From positions 55,508,873 through 55,572,872 of the forward strand of contig OZ022257.1 in NCBI GenBank assembly GCA_963978905.1: a stretch of 64,000 nt of DNA, written 5' to 3'. The translations under genes were made by a program, and so were the position numbers. Below, one piece after another: positions 1-12,463 of this stretch (its first letter is position 1; the number at the start of each line of letters is the position of its first letter). This DNA comes from Trichostrongylus colubriformis (lineage: Eukaryota > Nematoda > Chromadorea > Rhabditida > Trichostrongylidae). The notes below the pieces were generated by a model. It worked only from the letters and a program-made list of their open reading frames with translations, made no database searches and was not told the origin of the DNA.

Positions 1-488
1 CATTCCACGGCGGCCCCTCCCATTATGGGCGGAGCTTGACTTGGTCCATGTGTGGTCTTTACTTAGTGTCCCATGCCCTACCCATACCACATTTGTCCCA
101 TCTCCACAGGTCGTTTTTCATGCAACGTCCAAGCTCCGCCCACCACTGCAAATGCTCAGCCCGCTGTGCCCTGCATTCTTTCTTGACCTTCAGAAACTCA
201 TCGCTGACCTTAATCCATCTTCTCCCTACGTTTGGAGCACGTTCGAACGCAATCAACAATTTTCGGGCTGAAAACCAAACATTCCAGTGCACACCCCGCC
301 CACCGTGGGCGGAGCTTGACTTGGTCCATGTGTGGTCTTTACTTAGTGTCCCATGCCCTACCCATACCACATTTGTCCCATCTCCACAGGTCGTTTTTCA
401 TGCAACGTCCAAGCTCCGCCCACCACTGCAAATGCTCAGCCCGCTGTGCCCTGCATTCTTTCTTGACCTTCAGAAACTCATCGCTGAC
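1..488. repeat. Tandem pair of a 280-bp dispersed repeat unit
   Basis: Bases 27-208 recur almost exactly at 307-488, an offset of 280, so the window opens inside a two-copy tandem repeat. The more diverged first bases (1-26 against 281-306) still resemble each other. A third, diverged copy lies at about 20030-20280. The open frames that run through this stretch on both strands follow the duplication and show no protein family I recognise. Confidence 0.9.
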
Positions 489-908
489 GCTTTGCGTCGC
501 CTAGTGTCGCCAAATGTCGCTTTTTGTCATCCTACGCCACCTGATGTACTTCATGTAGCAGGGACAACGCTATGGATCGCCACGACGTATTCTGGGAAGC
601 CGTTCACGGCTTTGTTTTACTATCACTCATCGTACCGTCGGTTTTCTGTTACCATGTCGCTTGGTGTTGCCCATTGTCGCTGAATCGAACTTTATTTGAA
701 AGCAGAGAAATTTGAATTGTCCACCGCTTCTTTAAATACATAGTCTTGTAGTGCGTTCTCAGTGAGAATGTCTCTAAGGGTCGCTTATGCCGCTTCTTGT
801 CGCCTGCTGTCGTTAGGACGTACTCTATGTGCTAGAAACGAAGATTCAGCGCGCCGATGTCTGCTCATTCCTAGTGTTTTACTTTAACTTCCATTCTTCT
901 TTCTTTAG
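489..908. other. Gene-less upstream intron/spacer
   Basis: No exon with cadherin-like coding sequence or other recognisable gene could be found here. The stretch ends with the polypyrimidine acceptor ttctttctttag that opens the first visible cadherin exon, so it is most likely intron of that gene. Confidence 0.5.
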
Positions 909-3900
909 GATATGTAGGAAGGCATGAATTCCAAATACGTGCCACACAAGGCAAACGTCGTGCGACAGCCGACGTAAAACTGCACATACTGGAGGCCTAT
1001 AGATGCGTTCCAATGTTTTTGGGAGATGAAAACACAGAATTCACAGTTAGAGAGGTTCGTTTTGGTCATTCTCATGGCTATTTTGACATGCTATTCAACT
1101 AGAAATTCGTATGATTTCCAGAACAGTCCTGTCGGTACTGAAATCGGTACTGTGTCTGCTGCAAAGCTTGATAGCAAATGTGAATTGAAATATCATTTAT
1201 GGGATCCGCTCACGTATAAGTACACCAACCAAACCGACATCGTCTCTATTGACGTGAGCACCGGTCAACTTCAAACTCGGGTACAATTCGATTACGAGGA
1301 AATGTCAATGTACCCGGTATGTGTGCCATTCGCAGCGTTTTTTCTTCCTCCGAGTCTTTTCCAAGAAACTTTCAATTGCTAGGGACCAGACGAGCAAAGA
1401 AAAAGAGATATATAAAAAAGTGTGGTGGTGCTACAATCGTGTCTTTTATGTCTCTTTTGCTCCTTCTCGTTCTTCTGGGCTCTGGCTAGTCTCAATTGTC
1501 CCGAATATTATCACGACGTTGAGCCGTACAATGAACGAATAATGTAGAAGAAAATTGAGAAACCATCCATGAATCTTCAACGGATTGCCGATTAATTTAC
1601 GGGTGATTACGTTTCCAGTTGGTCCTGGGTCTTCAAGCTGGTGCACACCAATTCGTGCAGTTGGCGAGTACTCTACGAGTATTAGACGTTGACGATCATC
1701 CACTTATGGCAGTGCTTGAGAAGGTTGCTGTTGAGGTGGGTCTATTCATCTTAGTGCTACGAAAATTCATCGGACACATTTATATTCGTTTAAGCGTCGC
1801 AACATGGTTAGGTAGCGTTCATAGTGGTGGAACTAGCGTATTTGGGAAAACTGCGGAGTTTGCGGAGAATGATAAAGATCGTATCGACTGGGGGGGACGC
1901 GGAGTTGGCGTTTTTGTGTAAATGCAGAATTGTGAAATGTGCGAAAAAGTATCAGATATGTATCGCTTTCAACGCTCCGAAGAGAGCAGAAGACCAGAGA
2001 AATGAAAATCTCTGTTGTTTCCGAACATATGCATCTAACGCTCTCGAAGATTCTACAATTTCGCACACTTCACGATACTGCAGTTCTATAAAAACGTGGA
2101 TTCTGCAAATCTCTCAATCGATACCTATCTGATCCTCGTTCGCAGCTTCTGTACCGGCAAAATGCAGATTTCTCCACTATAAACGCTGCTTTAGCAAGAA
2201 CAGCCGCGCGCGGTAGCACTGCAGTCAAAAAGCAACATTAGTAGCTCCACACTTAGCGCGCACTATAATAATCCGTGACTAGACTTCCAGCTGAGTGTCA
2301 CGGCGGAGGATGAAATATTCCACCTAATTCAGATATTTTCACTAATTTTCTGCCTCAATTCTAATTTAAGGTACCAGAAGACGTCGTCATCGGTACTGTT
2401 ATCGCTACCATGCGTGCTGCAGACGGTGATGAATCTCAACAAGTTTTCTATCGCCTCCGTAATGAATCCAAAGAGTTCGCAGTCAACGCAACCACCGGTG
2501 AAGTGACGGTGGTGTACGGTCTCGATAGAGAGACCAAAGATTTCTATAGGTTCGCCACAGTTTATACTTTACGAAAGGGTTTTGGGCTTATCAAAAGCTC
2601 AAACCCGCTTCTGACAAAGAATATCAAGCCAGCGTCACATTTTGCTTTCCGATCGCCATAGAGCCATCCAGAAAGCTTAGTGATGCAATTTTTTTATGAT
2701 AAATAATATTGCTAATTCCAGCCTTGAAATCGGTGCGACCAATGACGGAGACGTCAAAACTGACGCTATTTTAGTGTGGATGTCGCTAGACGTTCGAGTC
2801 ACAGATGTGTACGTTTTTTCTTCACTGATTAAATTCTTTGCTGTTTATCAGTAACTATCACGGATTATCATTTCATTCTATCGTTATGATCTGCAAAACT
2901 TGATGTTTTTCAATGCCGTCTTCATATATTATATGTGATAAATGTTCCAGCAACGACAATGGACCGCTCTTCGAACGCAGTCGATACTTCGTGCTCGCCG
3001 GCAAGAACACATTACCCGGCGAAGAGATACTAACTGTTAGAGCATATGATCCGGACTTACCAACACCAGGAAACGGTAAGCACGAGATATCTTAACTATA
3101 GAGGGAAAGGTAATGGAGAAATGGGTTTCACAGTTTTTCAATAATTCACAGTCTATGGAAAACAAATGACTCGTTCTGTGCACCTCAGACGAACGTGTCT
3201 ATCCGATAACAAAACGAAGATAGTCGAAGCTACAAAGTCAGAAACTCCAAAATCCTCTGCTTCTTTTTTTGAACCGTCATCCAAAGACGCATGTTCAAAG
3301 TAGGGCATCTCAGATGTCGAGGAAAATCGTCTTTACAGTCTTCCTTATGAGGACACAAATACGACCCCCTCTTTCAACTTCTGCTCACACTTGGTAGCCC
3401 ACTGCAGAGTAAAACAAGTAAAAGGCACCAACGTACAAAGGCTGCCCACAAACTTTTTTCATGAGAAGGAAACTTAAGGAAGATTGGCAAACGAAGATCA
3501 CGGAAGCACGAAGCATTTGCTTATAAATAATATGTACAGAGTACAATCATAAGATCATTTCTACACAAAACAATCCCGGATCATGTCTGCCCTCTAAAAT
3601 TAAGACCCCTGCTGGCGGTCAAATACGACCCCCCCCCCGAGGAATTCTCGACTCCCGGTGCATCTGGTTGAAATTCATAACGAGAAGAAGCACGCTAGAG
3701 CTCCTAGGAGTTATGATACCATTGCGAAAATTGTGACAAGTGGCCTGCACTCCCATTATCAGGATGCGAGGATCGTATCCAGCACCAACGCCCGCCCGGG
3801 CCAACCAACCCTTGAAATCCTCCGAAGTCGGTAAAGTGGTGCCAGAATCGTTCAGGAGAATAATAACAGTGACTTGTGCATCGTCGACATAACCCCGGAA

Positions 3901-6900
3901 ATCAGTGAACAGGCCAAATAGAATTCATCTGTCATAACAGATATGAATGGAACTGAATGCGTGGCGCATCCTGAAGAAGGAACAGGCTGATGCTAGAACG
4001 TTATCTTTTTAATCACACCATGCTGCTCAAATAACTGGCATAAGCTATGTACTAGGGCGGAGGTGGTGTAGTGACAGGTGGCGCGCACCTCACTCTCATG
4101 GTGCGGAGATCAAATCCCGCATCAACGCTCGCCCAGGCCAACCAAGCCTTCCATCCCTCCGGGGTCGGTAAATTGGTACCAGACTCGTCTGGGAGGATAA
4201 AAGCACTGACTTATACATCGGCTGGCCCCCGCAAGTCATTGTATAGGCCACATCACATTCACCTGCCATCACGATTCTGAATGGAACTAGAATGTGCGGC
4301 GCATCCCACAGAAGGGATTGATGAACGCCAAAAACTTTATCCTTTTATCCTTTAAGCTATGTACTGCCGCGCACGGTTACGCAGCGCACAATGTCTATGG
4401 CATGTTAGAGCAAGGAGAGGGGAGTTTCAACAGCAGTGATCAGAACGATCTACCGATTGTACGACGGATTTCCAGTGGGAAACAATCCGGCTTCAGCATG
4501 AAACCCTGTCTCGACTTTTTCATCGCGTAGAAAAGTAGCAAAAATTACTGTAGTTCATCAAGCAAGTAACGACTAACCCAGTGACGTGAGTGGTTTGATC
4601 CTACCAAGGACACAGATCGTCAGGCACAGGGCGAAGATCCGTCCCTCCTAGCTTCGATACTGGCCAAAAAGACTAAGAAAAGCTCCTCAATTTTCCCGGT
4701 TTTCTTTCCCATAACTATTTGCCACTGTGCAAGGTTATGCTAGAGATGTGACCGCAGCGCGACCGCTTGTGCGATACTACTATATTTCTCGCAAGGTCGT
4801 CAATGTTGATAAATGGAACATACCTTTCAGATATGAAAGAAGTCTTCTACCGCATCAAAGAAAGTTTGTTCGAGTATCATGGTATGACAAGACCCATCGA
4901 AGGAGTATTCGCAGTAAAGCAGGCCACAGGAGTTGTTGTACTTGAACAAACCGTCCAGTGAATACTTAAAGAATTATTTTCCATCTTCATTTGTTGCACA
5001 ACTACGGTATTCTCAATCAGCTAACAAATTTAAGTGATTTTGTTGGCGGTGTCTTTCATCTACTTCTTGAGTCCATGGACAGTCTAGCAGATGATGCTCA
5101 TAAAGATCAAAGCATCGTAAAGGTCAGCTCTTTCAATAACTGTGAAGCCCCACGTGGTTTCGGTTTTGTGAAAAGTATGTATTAATTTAAATTCCGAATC
5201 AGAGGGCCGACTTGCAGGTCTATATCCATGACGAAAGCGATATTGTCCGTTTGGAGCTACCAATACCACCGGCTGCAGTCAATTTTGAAAAAGTCGATGC
5301 CATTAAGAAGTTGGTACCCTTTTTCCGAGAGTCTGAAAACTTTTGAAAGGATGTATATGTTGACTGGTACAACAGTAGGCCCCATGAGAAATAAGTCGAC
5401 CACAATGTACGGTGATTTTTGTTAGTACAGAAGGTAGAATGGCGCGGAAAAAATGCTTTTTATTGGACTCTCATAAATGCGCCAACGAATGAAAGTTATG
5501 TAGCTGCATCACCCCAGGCGTGTTTCGGTGGTACCCTCACGTCAGGATTTCGCGCCGCGGCATGTCGCAGGAGAAGCAATGCAGATGAACTTAATGCGCC
5601 ATGTTGTTTGGTCCCGAAGCGATAACAAGTCAAGTGCGTATCGCCCCCTAGCACTACCGTGTAATCGTTCTAACCCGACTACCGCGACGCGCACAGCTCG
5701 CATACACTGCGTCGCACGCCACTCGCCGTCGTGCGAAATCTTGACATAGGGGTACACACTCCAGTAGGCCATAGTAGCGCAGTGCGGAGGGTATAGCTCG
5801 TTGCACTAATCCACTCTTTCCCGAAACTGACAATGCGATTGCTGCTCAGTCTGAGAGACCCACTGCTAGGAAAAATAGCGACGAAATATTGGAAAATCAA
5901 GCGCAAAGGCTAGGGTCGACAATCATCAGACTAATTTCAAAGGAGAAGTCTCGTATTTGGTTCGTATGACGCAACATATTTGTGAGGAATTAGGGAATTG
6001 TGAGTTACCTATCTACTTAACCAGATGAAACCCTCGAGAAGAGGGTAGCATAAATAAAGCCACTTCTATTTACACTATGCAAGACTCTGGTTCAAACATT
6101 GTCAACGCTTTGAGGGTGCACAGTTCTTTGTATATTTAACGAATATTTAGGACAATCGCCGAAGCAACAGGCCTGAACGTGATCGTGAAGGATCTACAGT
6201 ACCATCACGAAGAAGGGTCGCTCATCTATGACATCACAGATCTGCGACTGGTTAGTGAAATCATGCAAATATAGTGCGCCTCCAGTAGATCCTTCGGAAT
6301 GGGCTTGCATGCTTGCATCGATCGTGGGGCATGACAGTCGAAAAAAAAAACGCCCCGCACTATTCTTGAGGTTACCCAAGACTCCTGGTGGGCGTGACTT
6401 GATAATGGGTCAATGTGTATAGAATGTGGTACCGATCTGGTGTGTTACCCATATATTCATGCTGTATTTGTCTAATGTCGACCGCATGCAAAACTAGGCG
6501 GAAAAATGAGAATGCGGCTACAATACAGCCCCCGGGCTAATACAACAAAGTTTCGGTCGGATGGCGAGGCCTCCGAGGCGTACCCACCCCGTCGTCCGCT
6601 GCGGTCGGAGCGCACTGTAGGAGCAGAAAGTTACGTAAACAGTCCCAGACTCCGTTCCCAACCGCCGCGAACGACGGAACGGGACTTTTACCTAGAGGCC
6701 CTGCCCACTCGTCCGAAAATTTGGGGAGCCGTATCTTAGCCGGATTTTCACTTTTTTGCGCGAAACTTTGCATGCGGCTCTTTTTTAAATATATGGACGA
6801 CAGAACTCATTTTACCGTAGATGATTTCTTCAAGGTTTGCTTGCTGCTGTTCTTGTACTTGATAGGTATATTCTCCTGCAATAGGACTTTGAAGTAATGG

Positions 6901-7780
6901 TCGCAGTGTAATTAATTGTAACCCACGTCCGGTCGCTGGAGTGGGCAAATACAGAGAGTTCCGAATGCACGCAAATTTTCCAAAATTATTATTTTCTGAG
7001 GGGGAGCTGGCGTAGTGACATGTTGTACGCACCCCATTCTCATGGTGCGGGAATCAAATCCCTCTTCAACGCCCGCCCAGGCCGACAGAGCCTTCTATCT
7101 CTCCAGGGTAGATGTAGTGCTACGAAATTCGTCCGGAAGATGAAAAGCGATTGTGCATCGATTGACCTCATCGCATTCAGCTGCTACCACGACTCAGAAT
7201 AAAAGTAGAATGCGCGGTGCATTCCAGAAAAGGGATTTGTAACGCTAGAACTCAAGCCTTTATCCTTTTACTTCAAGGAGGCTCTTTAGGTGCTGGTGAA
7301 TCGCACAACATTAGAAATCATCCCGGCTGAGAGAGCTATAGCCATCGCCGACAAGCATCGTTCTTTTATGGGTCCACGTGTGCCGAACATGACGAAAGCA
7401 CAGGTTTGGTTCATCTATGTATATACCGTACATTTTAGTTGAACTAGAGACTACTTCTAACGTTCTTCAGGTGATATCATCGCCGGTGATGCATCATTCC
7501 ATTCCACCGATCGCATATGTGCTTTCTGTCTTCGCACTGTCACTTACAATGATCTTCATGATATTCGGATTCATGATGTGTCATTATAGGAACAGGTATC
7601 GACCGATACCTTGAAGGCAGTCAATACCGGATCAATAAATCGATCACCGCAGTCCATGTACGACCTTTCAGGTTCAAGCAAGAGAAAAAGCTACGAGAAG
7701 ACGACGCTGTCATTGCTAACACTCTAGTCAGGCCGCCAGTGAGACCAATGAAGATCTCACCAATAATGCCCACACGGTGA
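909..7780 (+). CDS. Cadherin, C-terminal part (13 exons, 5' end outside window)
   Basis: This encodes the C-terminal ~533 residues of a cadherin, a calcium-dependent adhesion protein of the plasma membrane. Exons by splice sites and frame: 909-1054, 1122-1316, 1619-1735, 2371-2549, 2722-2808, 2951-3075, 4831-4957, 5035-5122, 5218-5309, 6151-6250, 7290-7403, 7471-7595, 7672-7780; every junction keeps phase and the last ends in TGA. Visible cadherin marks are NSPVGTEIGTV and FDYEE, a degenerate linker DVDDHPL, then LDRE and DVNDN, then AYDPDLP. Next comes a membrane-proximal domain (VYIHDESDIVRLEL, then TGLNVIVKDLQYH) resembling that of CDH23/PCDH15-class cadherins. One helix follows (AYVLSVFALSLTMIFMIFGF) and a short tail starting CHYRNRFKQEKKLRED. 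No catenin-binding region is visible. The 5' exons must lie upstream because exon 909 starts in phase 1. The orthology to CDH23/PCDH15 is inference; the cadherin call is firm. Confidence 0.9.
1811..2190. mobile_element. TTA-flanked MITE in cadherin intron (AC-rich 'GTATC' family)
   Basis: The element starts GGTAGCGTTCATAG and ends ATAAACGCTGCT, an imperfect terminal inverted repeat, and is flanked by TTA on both sides (1808-1810 and 2191-2193). The 3-bp TTA/TAA duplication and GG-starting termini are typical of PIF/Harbinger elements. The interior contains ATC-rich motifs around GTATC like the copies at 24.7, 55.4 and 57.7 kb. It sits in the intron between exons 1619-1735 and 2371-2549. Confidence 0.7.
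3607..3676 (+). repeat. Short dispersed repeat (ATACGACCCCC)
   Basis: The stretch GGTCAAATACGACCCCC followed by gaggaattctcgactcccggtg is repeated with few changes at 10105-10172. It lies in the long cadherin intron 3076-4830. Nothing more can be said of its nature. Confidence 0.5.
3735..4350 (+). repeat. Two adjacent tRNA-related SINE-like copies
   Basis: A copy at about 4056-4350 begins GGTGGTGTAGTGACAGGTGG, which resembles a pol III A box, and about 35 nt later has GAGATCAAATCCC, which resembles a B box. It continues with a body shared with 7001-7275 (+), about 22270-22531 (-) and, in part, 25968-26110. A second, 5'-degenerate copy occupies about 3735-4025, recognisable by CACCAACGCCCGCCCGGGCC and the shared tail. 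The order box A, box B, unrelated body is that of tRNA-derived SINEs. Both copies lie in a cadherin intron. Confidence 0.6.
5528..5763. mobile_element. MITE with GGTGTGTACACTTATGTC-type ends
   Basis: The left end (ggtaccctcacgtcaggatttcgcgc) and the right end (gcgaaatcttgacataggggtacac) are imperfect inverted copies of each other. The same termini recur at 24345-25309, 33218-33531 and 62797-63163. It lies in the cadherin intron 5310-6150 and codes for nothing recognisable. Confidence 0.65.
6427..6835. mobile_element. Degenerate copy of the long-palindrome element
   Basis: The left arm (tgtgttacccatatattcatgctg, then gcatgcaaaac) and right arm (gcgcgaaactttgcatgcgg, then actcattttaccgtagatgattt) are inverted copies around a GC-rich centre with cgctgcggtcggagcgca. 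The element matches the better preserved palindrome at 60273-60703. It lies in the cadherin intron 6251-7289. Confidence 0.75.
7001..7275 (+). repeat. tRNA-related SINE-like repeat
   Basis: This copy shows GCTGGCGTAGTGACATGTTG as A-box-like sequence and GGGAATCAAATCCC as B-box-like sequence, followed by the body shared with the copy at 4056-4350. Its 3' end abuts the acceptor of the cadherin exon at 7290. Confidence 0.6.
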
Positions 7781-10700
7781 ACTTCAATTACCCCACTCCA
7801 CACTTCAGGGATCACTAAAATGGTCTTTTCAGCGCTTTCGAGCCGCATTTCCCGGCTATCGACGGGCAATACGCTGTACAAGAGGTGAAAATGGTGGTCG
7901 GTGCAGCTGATGACAAACAGCGACGGTCTAAACCATGGTAGCAGTTGCCATATGATTCCCCTGTCCAATCCCATATCATCATTACCGGTGTCAAATCTCG
8001 TACATTCCTTATTAATAAATAATCGCTTTTTTAAAATAATTTTGATAAAAATTCAAAATCTCAGGTTGTGAGTGATTTTTGAAAAGACGCCGTCATCTAT
8101 GATTGATGTGGTGCTAATGAGAAGTTAAAGGTACGAGGCGTACACGACCTCATTCAGTCCAGAATGTCCGAGAAAAAAAAAGGAAGTCAGAAGTCAAAGC
8201 CACATTTTTCAATGAGATGTGTAGTGGTGAAAATGGTTTCATAGATACCGAAAAGGCAGCTGTTCTTAGAGCGAGAAATTCCAAAAGAAAGTGTACAAAC
8301 CAAAGTTGGTTTGTACACTTCCTTTCGAAGGGAGCAGAAGATTGCAATGCTCACAAAAGGTGTAAAAGGCTCGCCAAAGCAGTACAAGCCAATACAGGAC
8401 CACGGTGATGGATAACTCACGCGAGAAACAAGAGGGTCCAGATGCAGACAAATCTTTCGTCTTCCAGCTATCCAAATATCATTATCGAGTCACAGAAGAT
8501 ATACCGAAGCTAATAAAAAATTGTTCAGAGCAGCGAGGATGCTATCCTAAGAAAGCCAGTTGATGTTCAAAGTAGGTGGTAGAGGCTTCCGAATGGGTAG
8601 TCTCTCCCTGAGGAAAACCCATAGATAGAGGGAAACGGTAGCTCTATATCACCCTCCCCGGGTGAGAAAAACACGTCTATAAAAATTTATATGCAGTCTG
8701 TGTGAGAAATAATTATGATTAGGGAGTAATTTTTTGTGCTTTGATTTTTGCTAATTACTGATTTTCGCCACAGCCCGCGATGCGGGAGTTGATACAGTGA
8801 TGCTGTTCCAAAGCATGGAATGCGGCTTCGAGTCCCGTCCGAAACCAAAACTTTTGCTCCAACTCAGCCTCCTTGTAAACACTTACGGTTAGAAAGTTAT
8901 TGCTAGAATAATGTAGAAACTATGTTTTTTGTTCAGAACATTCAAAATCTACAAATCTAAACAAAAGAAATGAGACGGATAAAGATAGGGCAGGCGATGT
9001 GTTTGGATAAGCACCGATAGAGACGTGGTAAACACTTGGGTAGTACAAGGTGGCGCGGTCACTTCTCTTGATTACAGTTCTCTGGCAGTATTTACCCAAA
9101 GTAACCCCATCACCTCGCCAAGTTGCGGTCGAGGATGTGATTTTCCGATATGACTGCAAACTTATCTACCGGGCACTTTAACCCGTAGAAGGCGAACACG
9201 ACGTCTGTGTGGAGAGAAACGGCCTGGCGCTCCCATCACAGGCGCCGGCACCAAAATTGGGTTGATCATCAACCTCGACCAAAACTTTTCTGCCAGCAAA
9301 GGTTGACCTCCTGAGTGAGAATCACGAACCGGCCTAGCTTGGGCGAGGTCTATAATCCAACTCATATGGCGTTGGTGCCTGTGGCTTGAGCGCCAGACCG
9401 CTTCGTGCCCAACAGTCGTCATATTTGTATTGTACTAGTCAAACTACTCTAGGATAGCAGTTAACAGCCAATACGAAGAGCTTTCCAAAAATCACCTTGA
9501 CCGCATCGGTTGCTGAGGTGGATGGGTGCTTTGGTAAATACTGTCAGGTCTCTTGATGGAGAAACCTTGAAGGCGCGTTCATAACCAACTTTGTCACTGC
9601 CATACAAAAAGGTTTCTCGAGATTTTTTGTGTTTGTTATTATCCAACTCGTATAAGTACTACCCTGAAGGATGTTCGCCATGTCCTGTGCCTTGGACTGC
9701 TTCCGAGCGAACTGAAACTTTTGCATACTCTCGAGGTATTGCAGCCTGACATAATAGTTTTGATAATTACTTAACAAATTTACAAAAAAAGAGCAATACA
9801 GCCCTACCTATAGAAAACAAGTCATCAGGGCACTCCGAGGTGTCGAGGAATGCCGCTTCAACATGACCCTTCCTCCTCTACGGCGATCATATGCAACTCC
9901 CACTTTTTTGCCCTTCAAAGTACCAGTAACTGTTGCCGATTATGTACTTGCAATGTGCTTGATTATTATGTGTTCTCATCTGAACCAGAAGGATCCTTAT
10001 TCCACAATGTCTCACACGGGGTTCGCTGTGAGACGTGAAAGTACGCTTCTCATCTGTTCACTAAAAGCTTAGAATCTAGTACTTATCGCAGATCCTTGCA
10101 AGTACGACCTGCTCCTATCCGGTCAAATACGACCCCCAGTCAAGGAATCCTCGACTCCCAGTGTATGTTGTCAGTCACAGCAGTATTGATATGGATTTGT
10201 TCCTGCTGTTGATGATTTCATTTCGCTCTTTGTCGCTCTACTTGCGCAAGCATTACGTCTTTGGACTGTGTCGGGGTGAATCAAACCGTGAGAACACCGT
10301 GATATAAAACTGCGATTCGTCAACATAACGTCATCGTGCGAGCGGCATCATTTCAAGGTTCCTTCTTACAGTATATTAGTGGAATGGATTACCATATTTC
10401 TGCAGTATCATGCTTCCATCCTATGCTTTGAACAAAATACTACATGATGCTCTTACGTCACCAGATAAGAGGACTTAGCGCAGTGCCTGAAATCGCCCTC
10501 TCAGGCCGACGTCAGGCTACGCGTTTTTGCGATTTTATGGTTACATTCCCGGCGTCGCTCTATCGCACGCGATGCTGCGTCATTACGATCTTGCATTGCC
10601 TCAACTTCGCGTGCGGAGCCGCGACACGCCTGCCCCCCCCCACTCAGTCTCTGGTGGTCAAGGTAGGGTGAGGATATAAACATTCAAAGTTTTCAAAGCT

Positions 10701-10840
10701 GCTGCATGACCCTGTCCCATAGAAGATTCGATGGATTGGGCGCACTTAATTGAATTTTTCGTCTGATTCTCTCCTATAGGGACCAGGTTCGCGCACGTTT
10801 AATGTCAGGGTCAAAAATTTCATAGATGTTCAAATTCCAG
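7781..10840. other. Intergenic region between cadherin and K2P module
   Basis: No gene could be supported. The stretch holds a 14-bp-stem hairpin at 8289-8320, a tRNA-related fragment at about 8768-8860 (tcgagtcccgtccgaaacc), a copy of the ATACGACCCCC repeat at 10105-10172, and short open frames without family features. Confidence 0.5.
8289..8320. repeat. Perfect hairpin, 14-bp stem, 4-nt loop
   Basis: The stem AAGTGTACAAACCA is followed by loop AAGT and the exact complement TGGTTTGTACACTT. No T-rich or polyadenylation context suggests a function. It may be the centre of an older palindromic element. Confidence 0.8.
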
Positions 10841-12463
10841 ATGTCGGTCGAAAACTGTCCTGAAATCAGGTATACGCGAACGGTGTTAATTTTCATGTGC
10901 TATGCTCTGATAGGCTCTATCATATTCTCATTCGTGGATTACGAGAGGGCAAAAAATGTAAGTGCAGCGTTAATGAGCTTTGTAACAACTCAGTGGTTTC
11001 ATAGGGCTCTACGGACTTTATGCTCTTTAGTTTTTCTTATAGCAATGCTTCAATCAATTGTTTTTCTTATAGCAATGCTTTAATCAATTATATTATATGG
11101 TCATCAAAATAATCAGCAACTCTTTCCATTGATCAGCCATTATTATTCCCCATGCCGAGAAAAGATCCATACAAAGAATAGAAAAGAAATTATGACGCAG
11201 AACTTTTCATTTTTTTAATTTTTTTGGAATATTCAAGCAAAAAGTGGCATCCCGCGGGCAGTAAGACTCGACTTTTTGGTGGAGGCTCTCCGCCAGTGCT
11301 CGTCCAAAGCTGCACTACTATGGTAATGAAGGGTTGCAAGATTGGTTAACAAATTTTGGAGTTCCTCAATTCCTCAGCTCTCTATGAATCCACAAATCTA
11401 TTCACCACTCAATGGCTTTAATAATGTCTATGACACAAAGGCTTGAGAACATTTTACCTGTTCCAGCTGCTATCACAATGAGGGGAAAGGGGCTGGACGT
11501 AAAGGCCCTGCTTCATCCACCAGTGAAGAAAAATGAACCAAATCCCTTCACATCCACCAAAAATAGAACCCCCCTGTATTCAGTCCCCGTACGAGTATTG
11601 GAGATTGTAGAAGAGCTTTTGCCCGACGATATCGCGCAAAATGCTACGGTATCACCTGTTCACCCCTATTGAAGCTGCCTTCGCTATTGATATCGCCGCC
11701 TTATCTTGTCTTATCGCAAGTTTCCTTCTCCACGTAAGAGCCACGTTGGAAATTTGTTCGTCTAAGGCCAGGAGTGATTCGGCTCGATGGGCTCAACTCG
11801 GCTCGGGTTGAGCGAGATTATCGCCGCGAGGATGCACTACAGAGCCGCGACAAGGGTGCATCCTGGCCACCTATCTAAGGACCTACTTCCCCCAAGAAAG
11901 CAAGACACTAATGTGATTATCGCGTGGTGTGCCTTTAAATGTGCAAATTGACCTCTCAAAGATTCCTTGAAGATGTCAGATGTGCAACTTTTTATAAGAC
12001 GTCCTCTCCCCTCTCATCGCGATAGGACCCTATTACTCTTACGATGAATCTAGGATGCTACAAAAGCAGCTAGCAATCTCCTACATCTCATTTCGCTACT
12101 GCGAGTGGAAGTTGTAGCAGGAGCTTGCAAATGGCTGACCGTTTCGAGTTTAATCACAGAAAAGGAATGCGACACTCTCTATTTTTTTCCAAAAAACTGC
12201 GAAATCATACTCCGAACTTTAAGTTTTCCTGAAAAAGTGCAAAAAACTGTGAAATCTTCCACAAAACTACAAGTTTTTCTTAAGAAAGTGCAAAAAACCT
12301 ATGGAATAACTTTATGTGAATTTAATGAATTAACAATTTATTCCAGGAAGAAAAAAGGGAGAGACTGGATAAAATGATCAAGTTGTTAGCGGAGAAGGTG
12401 ACAGCACTCACTAATGATCCTAGTCAAAGAATCGACATAGAAATTATGAAGCAATATATAGAG
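10841..12463 (+). CDS. K2P channel TM1 + cap-helix module (two exons; alternative 5' end or partial gene)
   Basis: Exon 10841-10957 starts with ATG directly behind the acceptor ttccag, as in trans-spliced nematode first exons. It encodes a short N-terminus and one hydrophobic helix (VLIFMCYALIGSIIFSF) ending VDYERAKN before gtaagt. Exon 12347-12463 follows ttccag and encodes a charged helix (EEKRERLDKMIKLLAEKV) like the extracellular cap of two-pore potassium channels, ending before gtgaat in phase 0. The exon break falls exactly where the downstream channel gene has it. I found no P-loop exon (TTxGYG) between here and 19.3 kb. Either it splices to the P1 exon at 22963, giving a second N-terminal isoform, or it is the relic of a duplicated channel. 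Intact frame and splice sites favour the first. Confidence 0.65.
11032..11092 (+). repeat. 31-bp tandem duplication
   Basis: The sequence tttttcttatagcaatgctt(c/t)aatcaatt occurs twice head to tail inside the intron of the upstream K2P module. Each copy carries a cttatag acceptor-like motif. Confidence 0.8.
11670..11900 (+). repeat. Dispersed repeat, partner at 52350-52560
   Basis: The order of motifs agctgccttc, gatcgcaag/tatcgcaag, ccttcctcacgt and acaagggtgca is shared with 52350-52560 at moderate similarity. It is probably a decayed mobile element lying in the K2P module intron. Confidence 0.5.
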
